From NCBI GenBank assembly GCA_022842725.1, contig JALHOZ010000013.1:1-64000 (forward strand): DNA of 64,000 nt, given 5' to 3'. The DNA comes from Saprospiraceae bacterium. GTDB lineage: Bacteria; Bacteroidota; Bacteroidia; Chitinophagales; Saprospiraceae. Below the pieces are notes generated by a model. The model worked only from the letters and a program-made list of their open reading frames with translations. It had not been told where the DNA came from and ran no database searches. Made by a program: the position numbers and the translations under genes. Of the stretch, positions 39,177 to 50,200 are shown in pieces. Numbering within the stretch: position 1 is the stretch's first letter; every line of letters begins with the position of its first letter.

Positions 39177-39641
39177 TTACATTCTTCGGAAACTTTTACA
39201 AATATTGACAGCTTCGTCAATAGCATTTACATCATTGTCCAAAAAGGTAATTATGACAAAAAAATTAGTGTCGGAATCAGGATCGATCAAACCCATTAAA
39301 AAGATTTTTTCGTTTCCGGACACACCTTCCGCATACCCACCTTTGAAACCGTTGAGCTTTAATACGTTTACATCATCAATTCTGTCCAACTCAAGAGAAG
39401 CTGCCACAGCCATAACATAACCGGTAATATCATTATTATCAATGGTTTCGTCCAAAAAAGGAATGATAGACATCTCCATGCCATCCCCTACTGCAGAAAA
39501 CTCCTCAGCATTGTTGATCACTTCACTGAAGTCATCTGCCAGACTGAAAGAAATGCCATATTCTTCCCAGGTATACTGTTGCTGTGCATTCAGAATACTA
39601 CCTGAAAAAAGAACAAAAAATAAAAAAATCCATGTTTTCAT
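39177..39641 (-). CDS. Secreted hypothetical protein, 154 aa
   Basis: Signal peptide MKTWIFLFFVLFSGSILNAQQ; compact ORF ending beside a terminator. Confidence 0.75.
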   Translation of the reverse strand: MKTWIFLFFVLFSGSILNAQQQYTWEEYGISFSLADDFSEVINNAEEFSAVGDGMEMSIIPFLDETIDNNDITGYVMAVAASLELDRIDDVNVLKLNGFKGGYAEGVSGNEKIFLMGLIDPDSDTNFFVIITFLDNDVNAIDEAVNICKSFRRM

Positions 39642-39880
39642 TTGTAAATATTTAAGTGTGTTAATAATGGTAATATGTTTTTTGAAATCCTACTATTTAA
39701 AAGAATTCAAAAAATAGCAAAAAAAGTAAACCTTGTTTACAGGAATCAAAGGTAAAGGATTCAATGAATAAAAGAAAATAAATTTTATGGGTATTTTTAT
39801 AACACCATGATGACAAATATTTAAGATTTGTCAAAAAATGAAGCAAAAAGATTATTGATCATTTTTTTTAAACCAAAAAA

Positions 39881-39946
39881 AACTGACCAACATAATCATC
39901 TGTTGCATCCCGGCCCGGATGTTAGGATAAATGATGTTGGTCAGTT
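39881..39946 (-). terminator. Terminator of the beta-barrel gene: 13-bp outer stem with nested inner hairpin
   Basis: aactgaccaacat (39881-39893)/atgttggtcagtt (39934-39946); inner catcc/ggatg; T-rich on minus strand beyond 39881. Confidence 0.7.
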
Positions 39947-39968
39947 TAATTTAAATCCTGACTATACT

Positions 39969-40649
39969 TTAAAAAGTATAAGCATACCCGGCGCTCAGGG
40001 TAATGCCCTGATTTCTCAGTTGTACGTCTATAATAGGATTATCAAAAAAATTGGCAAATCCATGTGTGTAGCGCACGTCGGCAATGATTTTACCCTCACC
40101 GGCTTTTATTTCTCCACCCAATCCGCCGGTGGCAGAAATATCCCATCTTCTGTAAATATCATTGGAAAGGTTTATATCCTGTCTTGGCAACGTAAATTCA
40201 ATAACGGCTCTTACAACCGGTCTGGCCCAGGCATCCGTGGCATAAGAAACATTGGGACCGGCTATGATATACCATTTTGCCACTTCGTTTCCGTATGTGT
40301 ACTTAAATAAAAGGGGAACTTCCAGATTGTTGATCCGGGTTTTTAGTCCGGCACCTACAGGTATTTCGATATCAGAAAATGAAAGATTTTCCATAGCCTG
40401 AAATCCTTTTTGAACATAATTTAATTCAGGCCGAAAAGAAAATCCATTGAGCATGGGTAATTCCACAAAAACGCCGCCGGCAAACCCTGAATACACTTCA
40501 GGTTCAGGCAAAAAATCATTAGCAAAACCCTCTACTCTGGCGTCTGCAAAGTGAATTCCTGCTTTAACCCCTACCGTAATTTGTCCGTGGGTAGTTTTGG
40601 TAAAAAAAACCAACGCAACTAATGGTAAAAACAAAAAAAATCGTCTCAT
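39969..40649 (-). CDS. Outer-membrane beta-barrel protein (PorT-like/OMP_b-brl_2)
   Basis: Signal peptide; VGVKAGIHFADARVEGF...FRPELNYVQKGFQ...NNLEVPLLFKYTYG...ITLSAGYAYTF. Confidence 0.88.
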   Translation of the reverse strand: MRRFFLFLPLVALVFFTKTTHGQITVGVKAGIHFADARVEGFANDFLPEPEVYSGFAGGVFVELPMLNGFSFRPELNYVQKGFQAMENLSFSDIEIPVGAGLKTRINNLEVPLLFKYTYGNEVAKWYIIAGPNVSYATDAWARPVVRAVIEFTLPRQDINLSNDIYRRWDISATGGLGGEIKAGEGKIIADVRYTHGFANFFDNPIIDVQLRNQGITLSAGYAYTF

Positions 40650-40874
40650 GTCGTATTATTTTAAGAATGAAAAATATAGGGACAAGACGACGGCTTACCA
40701 GGTTAAATTGTTAAAATTGTATTAACGAAATGGTGAATTTGGTTAAATATTCCCAAATATTAAAGTACAGAAAAAAGGAAGTAGGTAATAAAAATTCAAA
40801 AAAGTATAGTTCTTTTTTTCAGGCAATCTTCAAGCTGTAACATACCTGTCCGGTATTGTTTGACTTGACCAAAA

Positions 40875-40910
40875 TAAAAATAGCCCATCTGTTTGGACGG
40901 GCTATTTTTA
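40875..40910 (-). terminator. Rho-independent terminator
   Basis: taaaaatagcccatc...gacgggctattttta, directly downstream of the 40927..41415 minus-strand gene. Confidence 0.88.
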
Positions 40911-40926
40911 TTCAGGAGTAAATTTT

Positions 40927-41415
40927 TTATTCTTTGACTTTGACTACCTTGGTTCCTCTCAGATGTAAAATACCTCTTTGAATTTCCTTCAATTCGATAG
41001 TATATTTACCTGGTTTTTCGTAAGTATACATCAGATTTTTCTGTGTTACGACCAATCTGACACCATCTCCCATGTCCATAACATAACGGGATGCTTTTTC
41101 GTCCTGTAGAAAAGTCATAACTATGGCTTCCCCTGCTTTGCCTTTGTTGCCCATTTTAACATACTTGTTGAAATCTGAAGACATTTTGTTTTCTGATTCC
41201 AGATTGGTCAAAAAAGCAGACATAGCACCGTACTCCGGAAGGGAAGGTCCCGAACTTTTATAAGATGCACTTGATGTTACAAGAAAAATACTTCCGGCTA
41301 TACCAATGACAGCCAAAAAAGAGAGGACCATGGTTTCAGCTTTTTTGCTGACGTGAAAAACAGAGGAAATACTTTTTTTTGCGGGAATAAAAGATGTGTA
41401 ATGTTCTACGTTCAT
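40927..41415 (-). CDS. Single-TM hypothetical protein, 162 aa
   Basis: ORF with one TM (AETMVLSFLAVIGIAGSIFLVTSS) and its own terminator. Confidence 0.75.
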   Translation of the reverse strand: MNVEHYTSFIPAKKSISSVFHVSKKAETMVLSFLAVIGIAGSIFLVTSSASYKSSGPSLPEYGAMSAFLTNLESENKMSSDFNKYVKMGNKGKAGEAIVMTFLQDEKASRYVMDMGDGVRLVVTQKNLMYTYEKPGKYTIELKEIQRGILHLRGTKVVKVKE

Positions 41416-41888
41416 ATTATCGGTTTTAGGTAAAATCGGAAAATAATTCAGGTTTCGTTTTGAGAATGTAAAGGTATAGCATAATCACGAATAAAACAAA
41501 CAAAACCTTAATATTTATTATATATAATTACCTCATTATTAAATATATAAGTTTTTAATTATACTTTTCCCTGAAAATGTTACCCTTATGTATTTACAAG
41601 TCAAATATAATAAAAAAAAACATATATCCACAAGGATTATGGTGAGCCCGGAAATGTCAACTTATCTTCAAATCCGGATTTTCAACTTATCATGGAGGAT
41701 TTTCTACAATCTAAAATAAAGAATCTTTACGGAAAAAAACTTTCCCTTTTCGTTTTTACGTTGACACCTGACACCTTTATTTTACAAAAACCGAAAAAAT
41801 TTATAAAAAAGTTAAACAGTATTTGGTTTTTCATTAAACAAAATGAAACTTTATTTGTTACGCTCCATTATTTTAGTAACACAAAAAC

Positions 41889-42770
41889 ATGGTCGCTTAT
41901 TCTATCAAAGATCTGGAAAACCTGTCGGGCGTTAAAGCCCACACGCTCCGTATTTGGGAAAAGCGTTATGGAATCATTTGTCCTGCCAGAACAGAAACTA
42001 ATATACGATATTACCGGGAGCAGGATTTGCAAAAAATCCTGAACATTTCCTTATTAAACAGACATGGTATAAAAATATCAAAAATAGCCAACCTCAGCAA
42101 TGATGAATTAAAAACTAAAGTAGCTGAAGTTGTGCAGGTTGGATCTGCTTTTGAAGACCAGCTTGATTCCCTCATGATGGCTATGTTTGATCTTGAAGAG
42201 GCTAAATTTAATTTGATTCTGGATCATCAGATAGAAGTCAAAGGTTACGAACAAACCATGGAAAAAGTAGTCTATCCGCTGCTTGACAAACTAAGCATGA
42301 TGTGGCTTGCCGGAAGTATTAAAGGGGTACATGAAAATTTTGTTGTCAACATCATCCGCAAAAAAACGATTGTCGCTATTGATAAAATCAAATCCAAAGA
42401 TTTCAAACCTGAAGCACGTTTTCTGATTTATCTTCCGGAAAATGAAAGCCACGAACTCAGCTTACTTTTTTTACATTTTATCCTTGCTTCATCCGGTTTT
42501 AAGGTATTAAATCTGGGAAACAATGTTTCTATTTACGATGTCATAGATGGATATCACATTTTTAAGCCTACGTATATTTATAGTATATTCAATGATAGTT
42601 TTGCAGAATCTCCTTTGCAGCCATATCTGGATGAATTGATCAAAAACTGCCCGGACAGTCATTTATTGATCTCCGGCTTTCAGACCACCAGTCAAAAAAT
42701 CAAACTACCTCCGAAATCGAAGGTTTTTCTGTCTGTTTCGGATGTAAAAGAATTTCTCAGGAGTCTTTAG
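41889..42770 (+). CDS. MerR-family regulator with C-terminal B12-binding-like domain (CarH/LitR-like)
   Basis: YSIKDLENLSGVKAHTLRIWEKRYGIICPARTETNIRYY; LPENESHELSLLFLHFILASSGFKVLNLGNNVSIYDV matches the GExHELG-type cobalamin-binding segment. Confidence 0.85.
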   Translation: MVAYSIKDLENLSGVKAHTLRIWEKRYGIICPARTETNIRYYREQDLQKILNISLLNRHGIKISKIANLSNDELKTKVAEVVQVGSAFEDQLDSLMMAMFDLEEAKFNLILDHQIEVKGYEQTMEKVVYPLLDKLSMMWLAGSIKGVHENFVVNIIRKKTIVAIDKIKSKDFKPEARFLIYLPENESHELSLLFLHFILASSGFKVLNLGNNVSIYDVIDGYHIFKPTYIYSIFNDSFAESPLQPYLDELIKNCPDSHLLISGFQTTSQKIKLPPKSKVFLSVSDVKEFLRSL

Positions 42771-42860
42771 ACTCAACTGATGATTTTAATCTCAAGGAAA
42801 GGATTTAATAAGGAAAAAGCACCACGATAGATATATTCAGAAACCATTTTTCATAAAAAG

Positions 42861-42900
42861 GATAAAGAAATGCCTCCAACTTTTTGGAGGCTTTTCTTTA
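42861..42900 (+). terminator. Rho-independent terminator of the MerR gene
   Basis: ataaagaaatgcctcca-actttt-tggaggcttttctttat. Confidence 0.88.
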
Positions 42901-42937
42901 TGCAACAGTCAAATCCCAATGAGTATTTACTTCTTTC

Positions 42938-42982
42938 GGCTATGGCTTCAATCACTTTTATCGGTGTCTTGAAGCCATAGCC
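42938..42982. repeat. 14-bp perfect inverted repeat ggctatggcttcaa / ttgaagccatagcc
   Basis: Arms 42938-42951 and 42969-42982, 17-nt loop. Confidence 0.8.
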
Positions 42983-43503
42983 TTTATATTTTTGTGTCTA
43001 ACTTTATCAGAAAAAAATCGGTAATTGGATGAAGATCTCCTTCTAAAAACCAAAATATAAACACGTACCAGGTCAAACAATGGAGGTTTTGCGTTTGTAG
43101 ACAAAAGAAGAGCCGGGTGATGAACGATATTAGTCTGGGAATAATAGAAAAACATGGTTCATCATACGCCGGCCATCTTCTGTCGATACCGTAAACCTAA
43201 TAAGAGAATTTTGTATGGCAATACATTCTTTAATGACTGCCTGTGATAAACATCATCATTTCATAAAACCATCAATGATAAATTGGATGGCTGACAAATA
43301 AAGTGACATAAACAAAAACAATCATGATGAATACATCGATCCAAAAATTTTTATTTACGTTTGATTCTATTTGTCTGTCGTGAATCATTTTTTAATCACT
43401 TTTGATATTACAAAGGTCGGACATTCTGTAATGCCCGACATCATTGAATTCACCGATTTTTTATTACAGGGTAAACACTTAATTTTGAATAGGGAAATTA
43501 CCT

Positions 43504-43511
43504 TATCTTTG
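43504..43511 (+). promoter_or_regulatory. Putative -7 box TATCTTTG of response regulator gene
   Basis: TAnnTTTG match with TTTG at 43484-43487 upstream. Confidence 0.45.
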
Positions 43512-43581
43512 TATCGTACATAATCATCAATTTTGTACCTTTAATATTCATTTTATTTTTATTACAATATATAATATACAT

Positions 43582-44229
43582 ATGATCAAGATTCTGATCG
43601 CTGATGACCATACCATGTTTGTAGATGGCATTGAATCCATACTGACTTCCGAGCCTGAATTTAAAATTATAGGCAGATGTTATACAGGTCCTGATGTATT
43701 AACATTTGTTCAAAAAGAAGAACCCGATATTTTGTTGCTTGATGTCAACCTGCCCGGAAAAAACGGCATTGACGTATGTAAAGAACTGGCAGTGTTAAAG
43801 CCAGCTATTAAAGTTTTGGCCATTTCAATGTTTAATGAAGAAAGTTTTGTTTCAGAAATATTAAACAACGGAGCGAAAGGATATATCTTAAAAAACACCG
43901 GACGCGACGAACTTTTTAAAGCTATCCGAACCGTAAGTAAAGGAGATTCGTATTTTTCAAAAGAGGTGACCGAAACCATTATGAAAGGTCTGATGAATCA
44001 ACGGAAAGCTTCATCCAAAACCAATACATCTATTCCAAAACTATCCCGTAGAGAAAAGGAAGTGCTTAAATTAATAGCACAGGAGTTTACCACTCAGGAA
44101 ATAGCTGACAATCTTTTTATCAGTCTGAAAACGGTAGAATCTCATCGCAGCAGTCTTTTGTCCAAACTGAACGCCAGAAACAGCGTTGGTCTGGTGAGGA
44201 TCGCCTTAGAAAATGACTTATTGGTCTGA
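43582..44229 (+). CDS. NarL/FixJ-family LuxR-type response regulator
   Basis: MIKILIADDHTMFVDGIESIL...DILLLDVNLPGKNGIDV; LSRREKEVLKLIAQEFTTQEIADNLFISLKTVESHRSSLLSKLNARNSVGLVRIA. Confidence 0.96.
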   Translation: MIKILIADDHTMFVDGIESILTSEPEFKIIGRCYTGPDVLTFVQKEEPDILLLDVNLPGKNGIDVCKELAVLKPAIKVLAISMFNEESFVSEILNNGAKGYILKNTGRDELFKAIRTVSKGDSYFSKEVTETIMKGLMNQRKASSKTNTSIPKLSRREKEVLKLIAQEFTTQEIADNLFISLKTVESHRSSLLSKLNARNSVGLVRIALENDLLV

Positions 44230-44242
44230 TGTTTTGTCGCCT

Positions 44243-47200
44243 TTATCTTGAAGGTGGCAGCTGATGTATTATACCATTAAAATTCGATAAATAATTGGTA
44301 TTCAGCGGATGGAATAAAATCTGATAAAACAAATAATTTTTATCATCATCCGGATTGTCATATTTTATTTTTCCGTTCATATTATAATCTCCCTGAAAAT
44401 ATCCGTAACTAAAATTAAAGTTGACTACAAAATTTACATTTAACGGAGTAAAAAGAACTTCTGAAAACAACATATTCTGATCATCATCCGGATTGACAAA
44501 CTTAAGCTTCCCATTCCCATCAAAATCACCTGCCCATAATGCCATATAACCCTGTACCACATCTCTTTTCTGGGCGAGACCGGTATAGTCGTAGCCATCC
44601 TGGAGTGATGTTCCGTAATCAAAAACAGGTGTTAAAACGTTGGTAAAATCCATAAGTGGTCTGGTAGAAACTTTTTTGGACATCACTCCGAAATGATTTC
44701 TGTGCCTTAATACTATATAACAGGAATCAAGACGGATACCCGGAAATTCGACATCTGAAATACCATCCAAATCCACTACATCACCGTCTCTCTGAATCAG
44801 ACATGACCGGGTGGCCAATACCTCCGTTGAATCCCGAAGGTTTCTCAATTCTAAAAACACCCAATCCACAATCGCATTGTGATCCGACACAGCAAAAACA
44901 ATCTCCGGTTGCGGAATATTTCTCAGATTTGTCATAGCTCCTGCTCCTACATGTCTGAAGTTTGATGTGATATCAAAATAAGTCATCGGATACGAATATG
45001 GATCATTGGCCGGAAGATAATTTAATCCATCAAAAGGTTGAACTCTTAAATTATCTCTCATTAGTGGTCTGCTATCCGGTCCTCTGGCATTTCCGTTTTC
45101 AAGAAGAGAGCTTTCCAAATAAGCACGTACTTTTATCCTTAGATTTTCAAGTACCAAAATATGAGCGGTAGCTTTGACACAAACACCTTCGGAGTCACAA
45201 ATTTCATAAATTATATCCACCGGCCCTGTAAAATTGGCATCAGGTGTAAAACTCAGTAACCCATTGGGCGTGATATAATAGGCTCCTTGTGGAATCAGTA
45301 CCGGAGACAGGGAAGTTCCTGCAGCATTGGCTAAAAAAGCACGGTTTTCAGGACTTATATCATTAGAAAAAAGACCGGCTTCTGTCAGGTTTTCGTTTTT
45401 ATTGATAAAAAAGAAATCATCAGAAGCTGAAAGGGACTTTCCGGCGTCCGTATCTTTAATTACAACCACCCATCTGGCTATTCTGCAATTTAAAGGATCA
45501 TTATCGGCACAAATGCGGTAAATGACAGTGTCTGTCCCAATAAAACCGTTGTTCGGTATATATTCCATAAGCTGATCCGGTCTGAAAGTAGCTGTGCCGT
45601 GTAATGGTGGAATAAATATTTCTACAAGGTCTGGGTTGAGCAAACAGGTTGTCGAATTTATACAACGGTCATTATCAAGAACCGGTAAAACTACCGTTGT
45701 ATTTTTGTAGGTAGTCGCAAGATCAAGATTCGGAACTAAACAATGGTTCATCTTGTTGGGATCCACTACCGAAACGGTTAATGCAAATTGAGGACAATTG
45801 GTTACCATGGTCGGCAAACAAACCTGAATCATGTATCTGTACTGTCCTGGTAAATTTCCTTTGAAGGAATACCTGCCGTCTGAAAAAATTTGTAGCTGAT
45901 CAACACTGCCATCCGGTTTTGAAACGAGGACCGGTTGAACACCGTAATGTGTACCAAGAGGTAAAAGATCGTTGGTATTTAAGTTACCCTGAACGAGAAC
46001 CGATACATTGGTTACGTTAAAATCAGGATTCACACAATTAGAAATCAGAACGGAGTCACCGGTATACTGAGTCATACAGCCGGTTTCTGTTTCAATAAAA
46101 TAAAAGCCAACTTTTCCGGGAGCGAGTCCTGTTACTTTTCCGGAAGGGTTTACTGTGGCTTTAAGAACGTTGGCACTATGCCAAACTCCGGAGACATTGG
46201 ACTGAAGCTGAGTAGAATATCCGATACAAATGGAAGAAGACCCTGTCAGTGACAATACAGCTTCAGGATGAACGGTTAATAACGGAGATAAAACAGATTG
46301 GCAACCGGAAGATTGGCTGACATAATAAAACTGAACATTTCCGGGCTGTACACCAGTTATGGTTCCTTCATTTGTGATGGTAGCGACATTTGTATTGGTT
46401 GAAAACCATGTTCCTCCACCTGAAGGAATCATTGTTGTCTGGTCACCCATACAAATCCCGGTAGCTCCGTTTAAACTGATAAAAGGCGCAGCCAAAACAC
46501 TGATATTGATATTTGGAGTTGCGGTACATCCTGTAGCCCCATCCGTAAATCTTAATCTGGCAGTACCCTGATTTATTCCGGTGACCAAACCTGTAGAATT
46601 TACAGAAGCAATCATCGGATCCAGCGAAGTCCAGGTACCTCCCGTGGAAGGTATCACCTGAGTAGAACTTCCCATACAGATTATTGACTCACCGGATACT
46701 GCTGTCACCGGCCTTGGATTGACAGTTACCTGATTGACAAAGTCTACACTACATCCTGTTGAAAATTGAGTAAATCTGAAATTAGCGATCCCCGCTGTAA
46801 GACCATTAACCTGTCCATTTACATTTATTCCGGCAACCGATGGTGTAAGAGATATCCATACACCTCCTGATGTAGGTGTCAGATTGGTATTTTGGCCAAC
46901 ACAAAGAGTTGAAGGTCCGTTTAATGTAACTTGCGGCACCTCATAAACTGTAAATAAATCCGTTGAATCAGAACGACAACCTGTCAACAGGTCTGTAAAA
47001 ACAAACTTTGTATTACCTGCCTGTAGTCCTGTGATGAGTCCTGCATTATTGACAGAAGCAATAGATGGTCTGGAAGACTCCCATATTCCTCCGGACAATG
47101 GCAACACCTGTGATTGGGATTGTTGGCACACAGACATTGATCCTGAGAAAAAAGTTTGTGGTTTGTCATGTACGGTCAACCAGGAAGTTGGTTCGGAGAT

Positions 47201-50200
47201 ACAACCTGCATCAGATGTAAAAACAAATCTGGCAAATCCTCCGGTCAGTGCGGTGACCATACCATTTGAATTTACGGATGCTATATCAGGCTGTAGGGAA
47301 ACCCAACTTCCTCCTGTCGAAGGATATAGTTGTGTGGTTCCGCCTTCACAAATAACATCACCATCATCATATCCGGTGATTACATTTTCTTCTACAATAA
47401 CAGAATCAGTTGGCAAGGAAACACATCCGGAACCATCTTCGATAAATATAAATCTGGCAGTTCCCTGCTGATGAGTCGATACCAATCCGTTATTATTAAC
47501 TGTTGCCACCAAAGGATTTGTTGACAACCACGAACCTCCTGATGATGGAAATAAATTGGTTGTTCCTCCCTCACAAATTGAGTTTTGTCCGGCAACATAA
47601 GCTATAGGATACGCGTAAATGGTTACACTTTGTGTTGGATAAGACATACATCCTGTAATAGTATCCAATTTTGTAAAACTGACTGTTCCGGGAGCCAAAG
47701 CAACAACCAAACCATTTTCATCCACAGATGCAATAGCCGGATCTGATGAATACCATACACCCTGAACAGAGGATACCACCGAAGAAGAATCACCCAAACA
47801 AAGAATAGAAGGTCCGGACAAGGATGCAGATGGCAAGTCCCTGACCGTCACCGGCAAAGAATTTCCAATAAAACACTGAACGGCAAAACTTGTAAAACTG
47901 AAAGTCGCCGTTCCCGGCTGAAGTCCTGTCACGATTCCGGAAGGAGATATATTGGCAATATGGGGTTGGTTACTCACCCAAAGTCCACCTGAACCCGGTG
48001 TGAGTTGTGTGGTTTGTCCGATACATATATGATCCGGACCTAAAATATTTATTTCTATAGAATCATTAACGATGATCCACGATGATGTGTCTGATAAACA
48101 ACCGGTTTCAATCAGGGTAAATAAAAATCTGGCAGCGCCTTCTGTAATACCGGTTATGGTACCATCATTTTGTATGGTAGCTATCTCAGGATTGAGACTT
48201 GTCCATTCTCCTCCTACAGAAGGAAGCAGATTTGTGGTGGTTCCTATACAAATCTGATCATTTCCGTTCAGATTAATGGCCGGAATATCAAAAACTGTGA
48301 TTGAAACCGACCCCATACTCACACATCCCACGTCATTAGTAAACGTAAGTAAAGAAACCCCGGGTTGGAGTCCGGTCACCAGGCCATTCTGATCTACAGA
48401 AACCAAACCAGGATTGCTGCTGGTCCAAACCCCGTTTTCAGAAGGTACAAGTTGGAGCGTTTGATTTTTACATAATTGATTTGTTCCGGAATAAGTTATC
48501 GGAGTTGGTTCATGGACGGTAAAAAGATCTGATGAATCAGAAGAACAACCTGTCGTTTCACTGGTATAAATAAACCTTGTTGTTCCTTCAGCAAGAGCAG
48601 TAATCGTTCCATTCTGAGTGATTGTTGCAACCAAAGGGTTGGTGCTGGTCCAGGTTCCTCCAGAGAAAGGTTGAATGTATGATAGAGTTCCTGCACAATT
48701 GGTTCGGGTTCCTATCCAGGTAGTAACGGGTTTGGGATTTACCAAAATATGGGCCGATGTCACAACCGAACAACCATCATTATTGGTTACTGTCACGCTA
48801 AATGTTTCAGAAGGAACATCAGGAAAAACAGTTATCAAAGAAGACGTTGAATTTTGAGCATTCGCGCCCCATAAAAAAGAAGCTGCTGCATTGGCTGTTA
48901 CAAAAAGAGTGGTTGAATCTCCTTCACAAATCGTTGACTGAAATCCTGTTATGACAGGTTCAAATCTTTGATAAACCAATCCTGAAGCCTCTGCAGTACA
49001 TCCTTTATTATCTGTCACCGAAACAAAATATTCTCCGTTTACGGTTATAAAAACATCTTTGGTATTTCCTGTGAATCCTCCCGGTCCGCTCCAAAGATAC
49101 GAATAAGAAGGTGTACCTCCCTGTACAATTGCCCCTAACTGAGCGTTATCTCTCAAACAAACACTGCCATAAAAGTCAATGGTTACTTCAGGTCTGTTGA
49201 AAACCAAAATTTCAACGGGATTGACATTTGCACACCCTGTGGTAGTATCTGTATAGGTAAGATAGGTTGTGCCTGCACTTATTCCGGTAACCAAACCCTG
49301 ATCATTAACTTGTGCAATCATTGGATTGTCACTTGTCCACATACCGCTTGATGTTGGACCCACCAAAGTAACAGATTCTTCACAAACTGAAGCTTCTCCA
49401 ATCAATTCTGTTACAGGCAGTGCATGAACCGTCAAAATAGGTGATGGTTCAGACTGGCAACCCGTCAGATAATTTACAAAAGAAAAAGTAGCCGTTCCAG
49501 CCTGATATGTCACTACATTACCATTAAACGAAATGGCCGCTACTGCCGGATTTGAACTCATCCAAAAACCACCTGTTGACGGAATCAATGAGGTTGTTTC
49601 GCCCTCACAAAGGACGGTATCACCGTCAAATCCGATGGTAGGTTTGGGTTGAATAATTAATTCATGATGAGCCTGAAATAAACATTCCTGGTTTTGGTAA
49701 AAATAAGATAAGGTCACAGTACCTGCACTCAAAGCATTAACAATACCTGAATTATTAATTTTAGCTAAGGTAGTATCTGAACTCGTCCAATACCCACCCT
49801 GAACATTAGGTGTCAGAATGACATTAGAACCAATACATGTTTGACCCGGCCCTGAAATGGTTAAAATCATACTACCGGTCACCGTTATATCCTGCGTTGC
49901 TTCGGACGAACAACCTGTGGAGCTGCTTGTGAAAATAAAATTTGCCGTTCCGGAACTCAAACCTAAAATCAGTCCTTCCTGATTTATGGATGCAACGGTA
50001 GGGTTTGAACTTACCCATGTTCCGCCTGAATTAGGAAATGCCTGTGAATAATTGGTTTCACAAATAATTACAGGACCAAAAATGGTTGCTATTGGCAAAT
50101 CAAAAACGGTAATCACTCCGGAAGTATCTGAAGCACATAAATTGTTGTTTGAAACAAATATAAACCTAGCTTCCCCACCTGCTAAAGCTGTGACGATTCC

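Noticed and set aside
39828-40310. 160-aa plus-strand ORF
   Set aside because: Overlaps antisense the outer-membrane beta-barrel gene and its terminator; no independent evidence.
47031-47471. 146-aa plus-strand ORF (and similar plus-strand ORFs through 44-61 kb)
   Set aside because: Shadow ORFs recurring because the giant minus-strand gene is repetitive; they are not separate genes.
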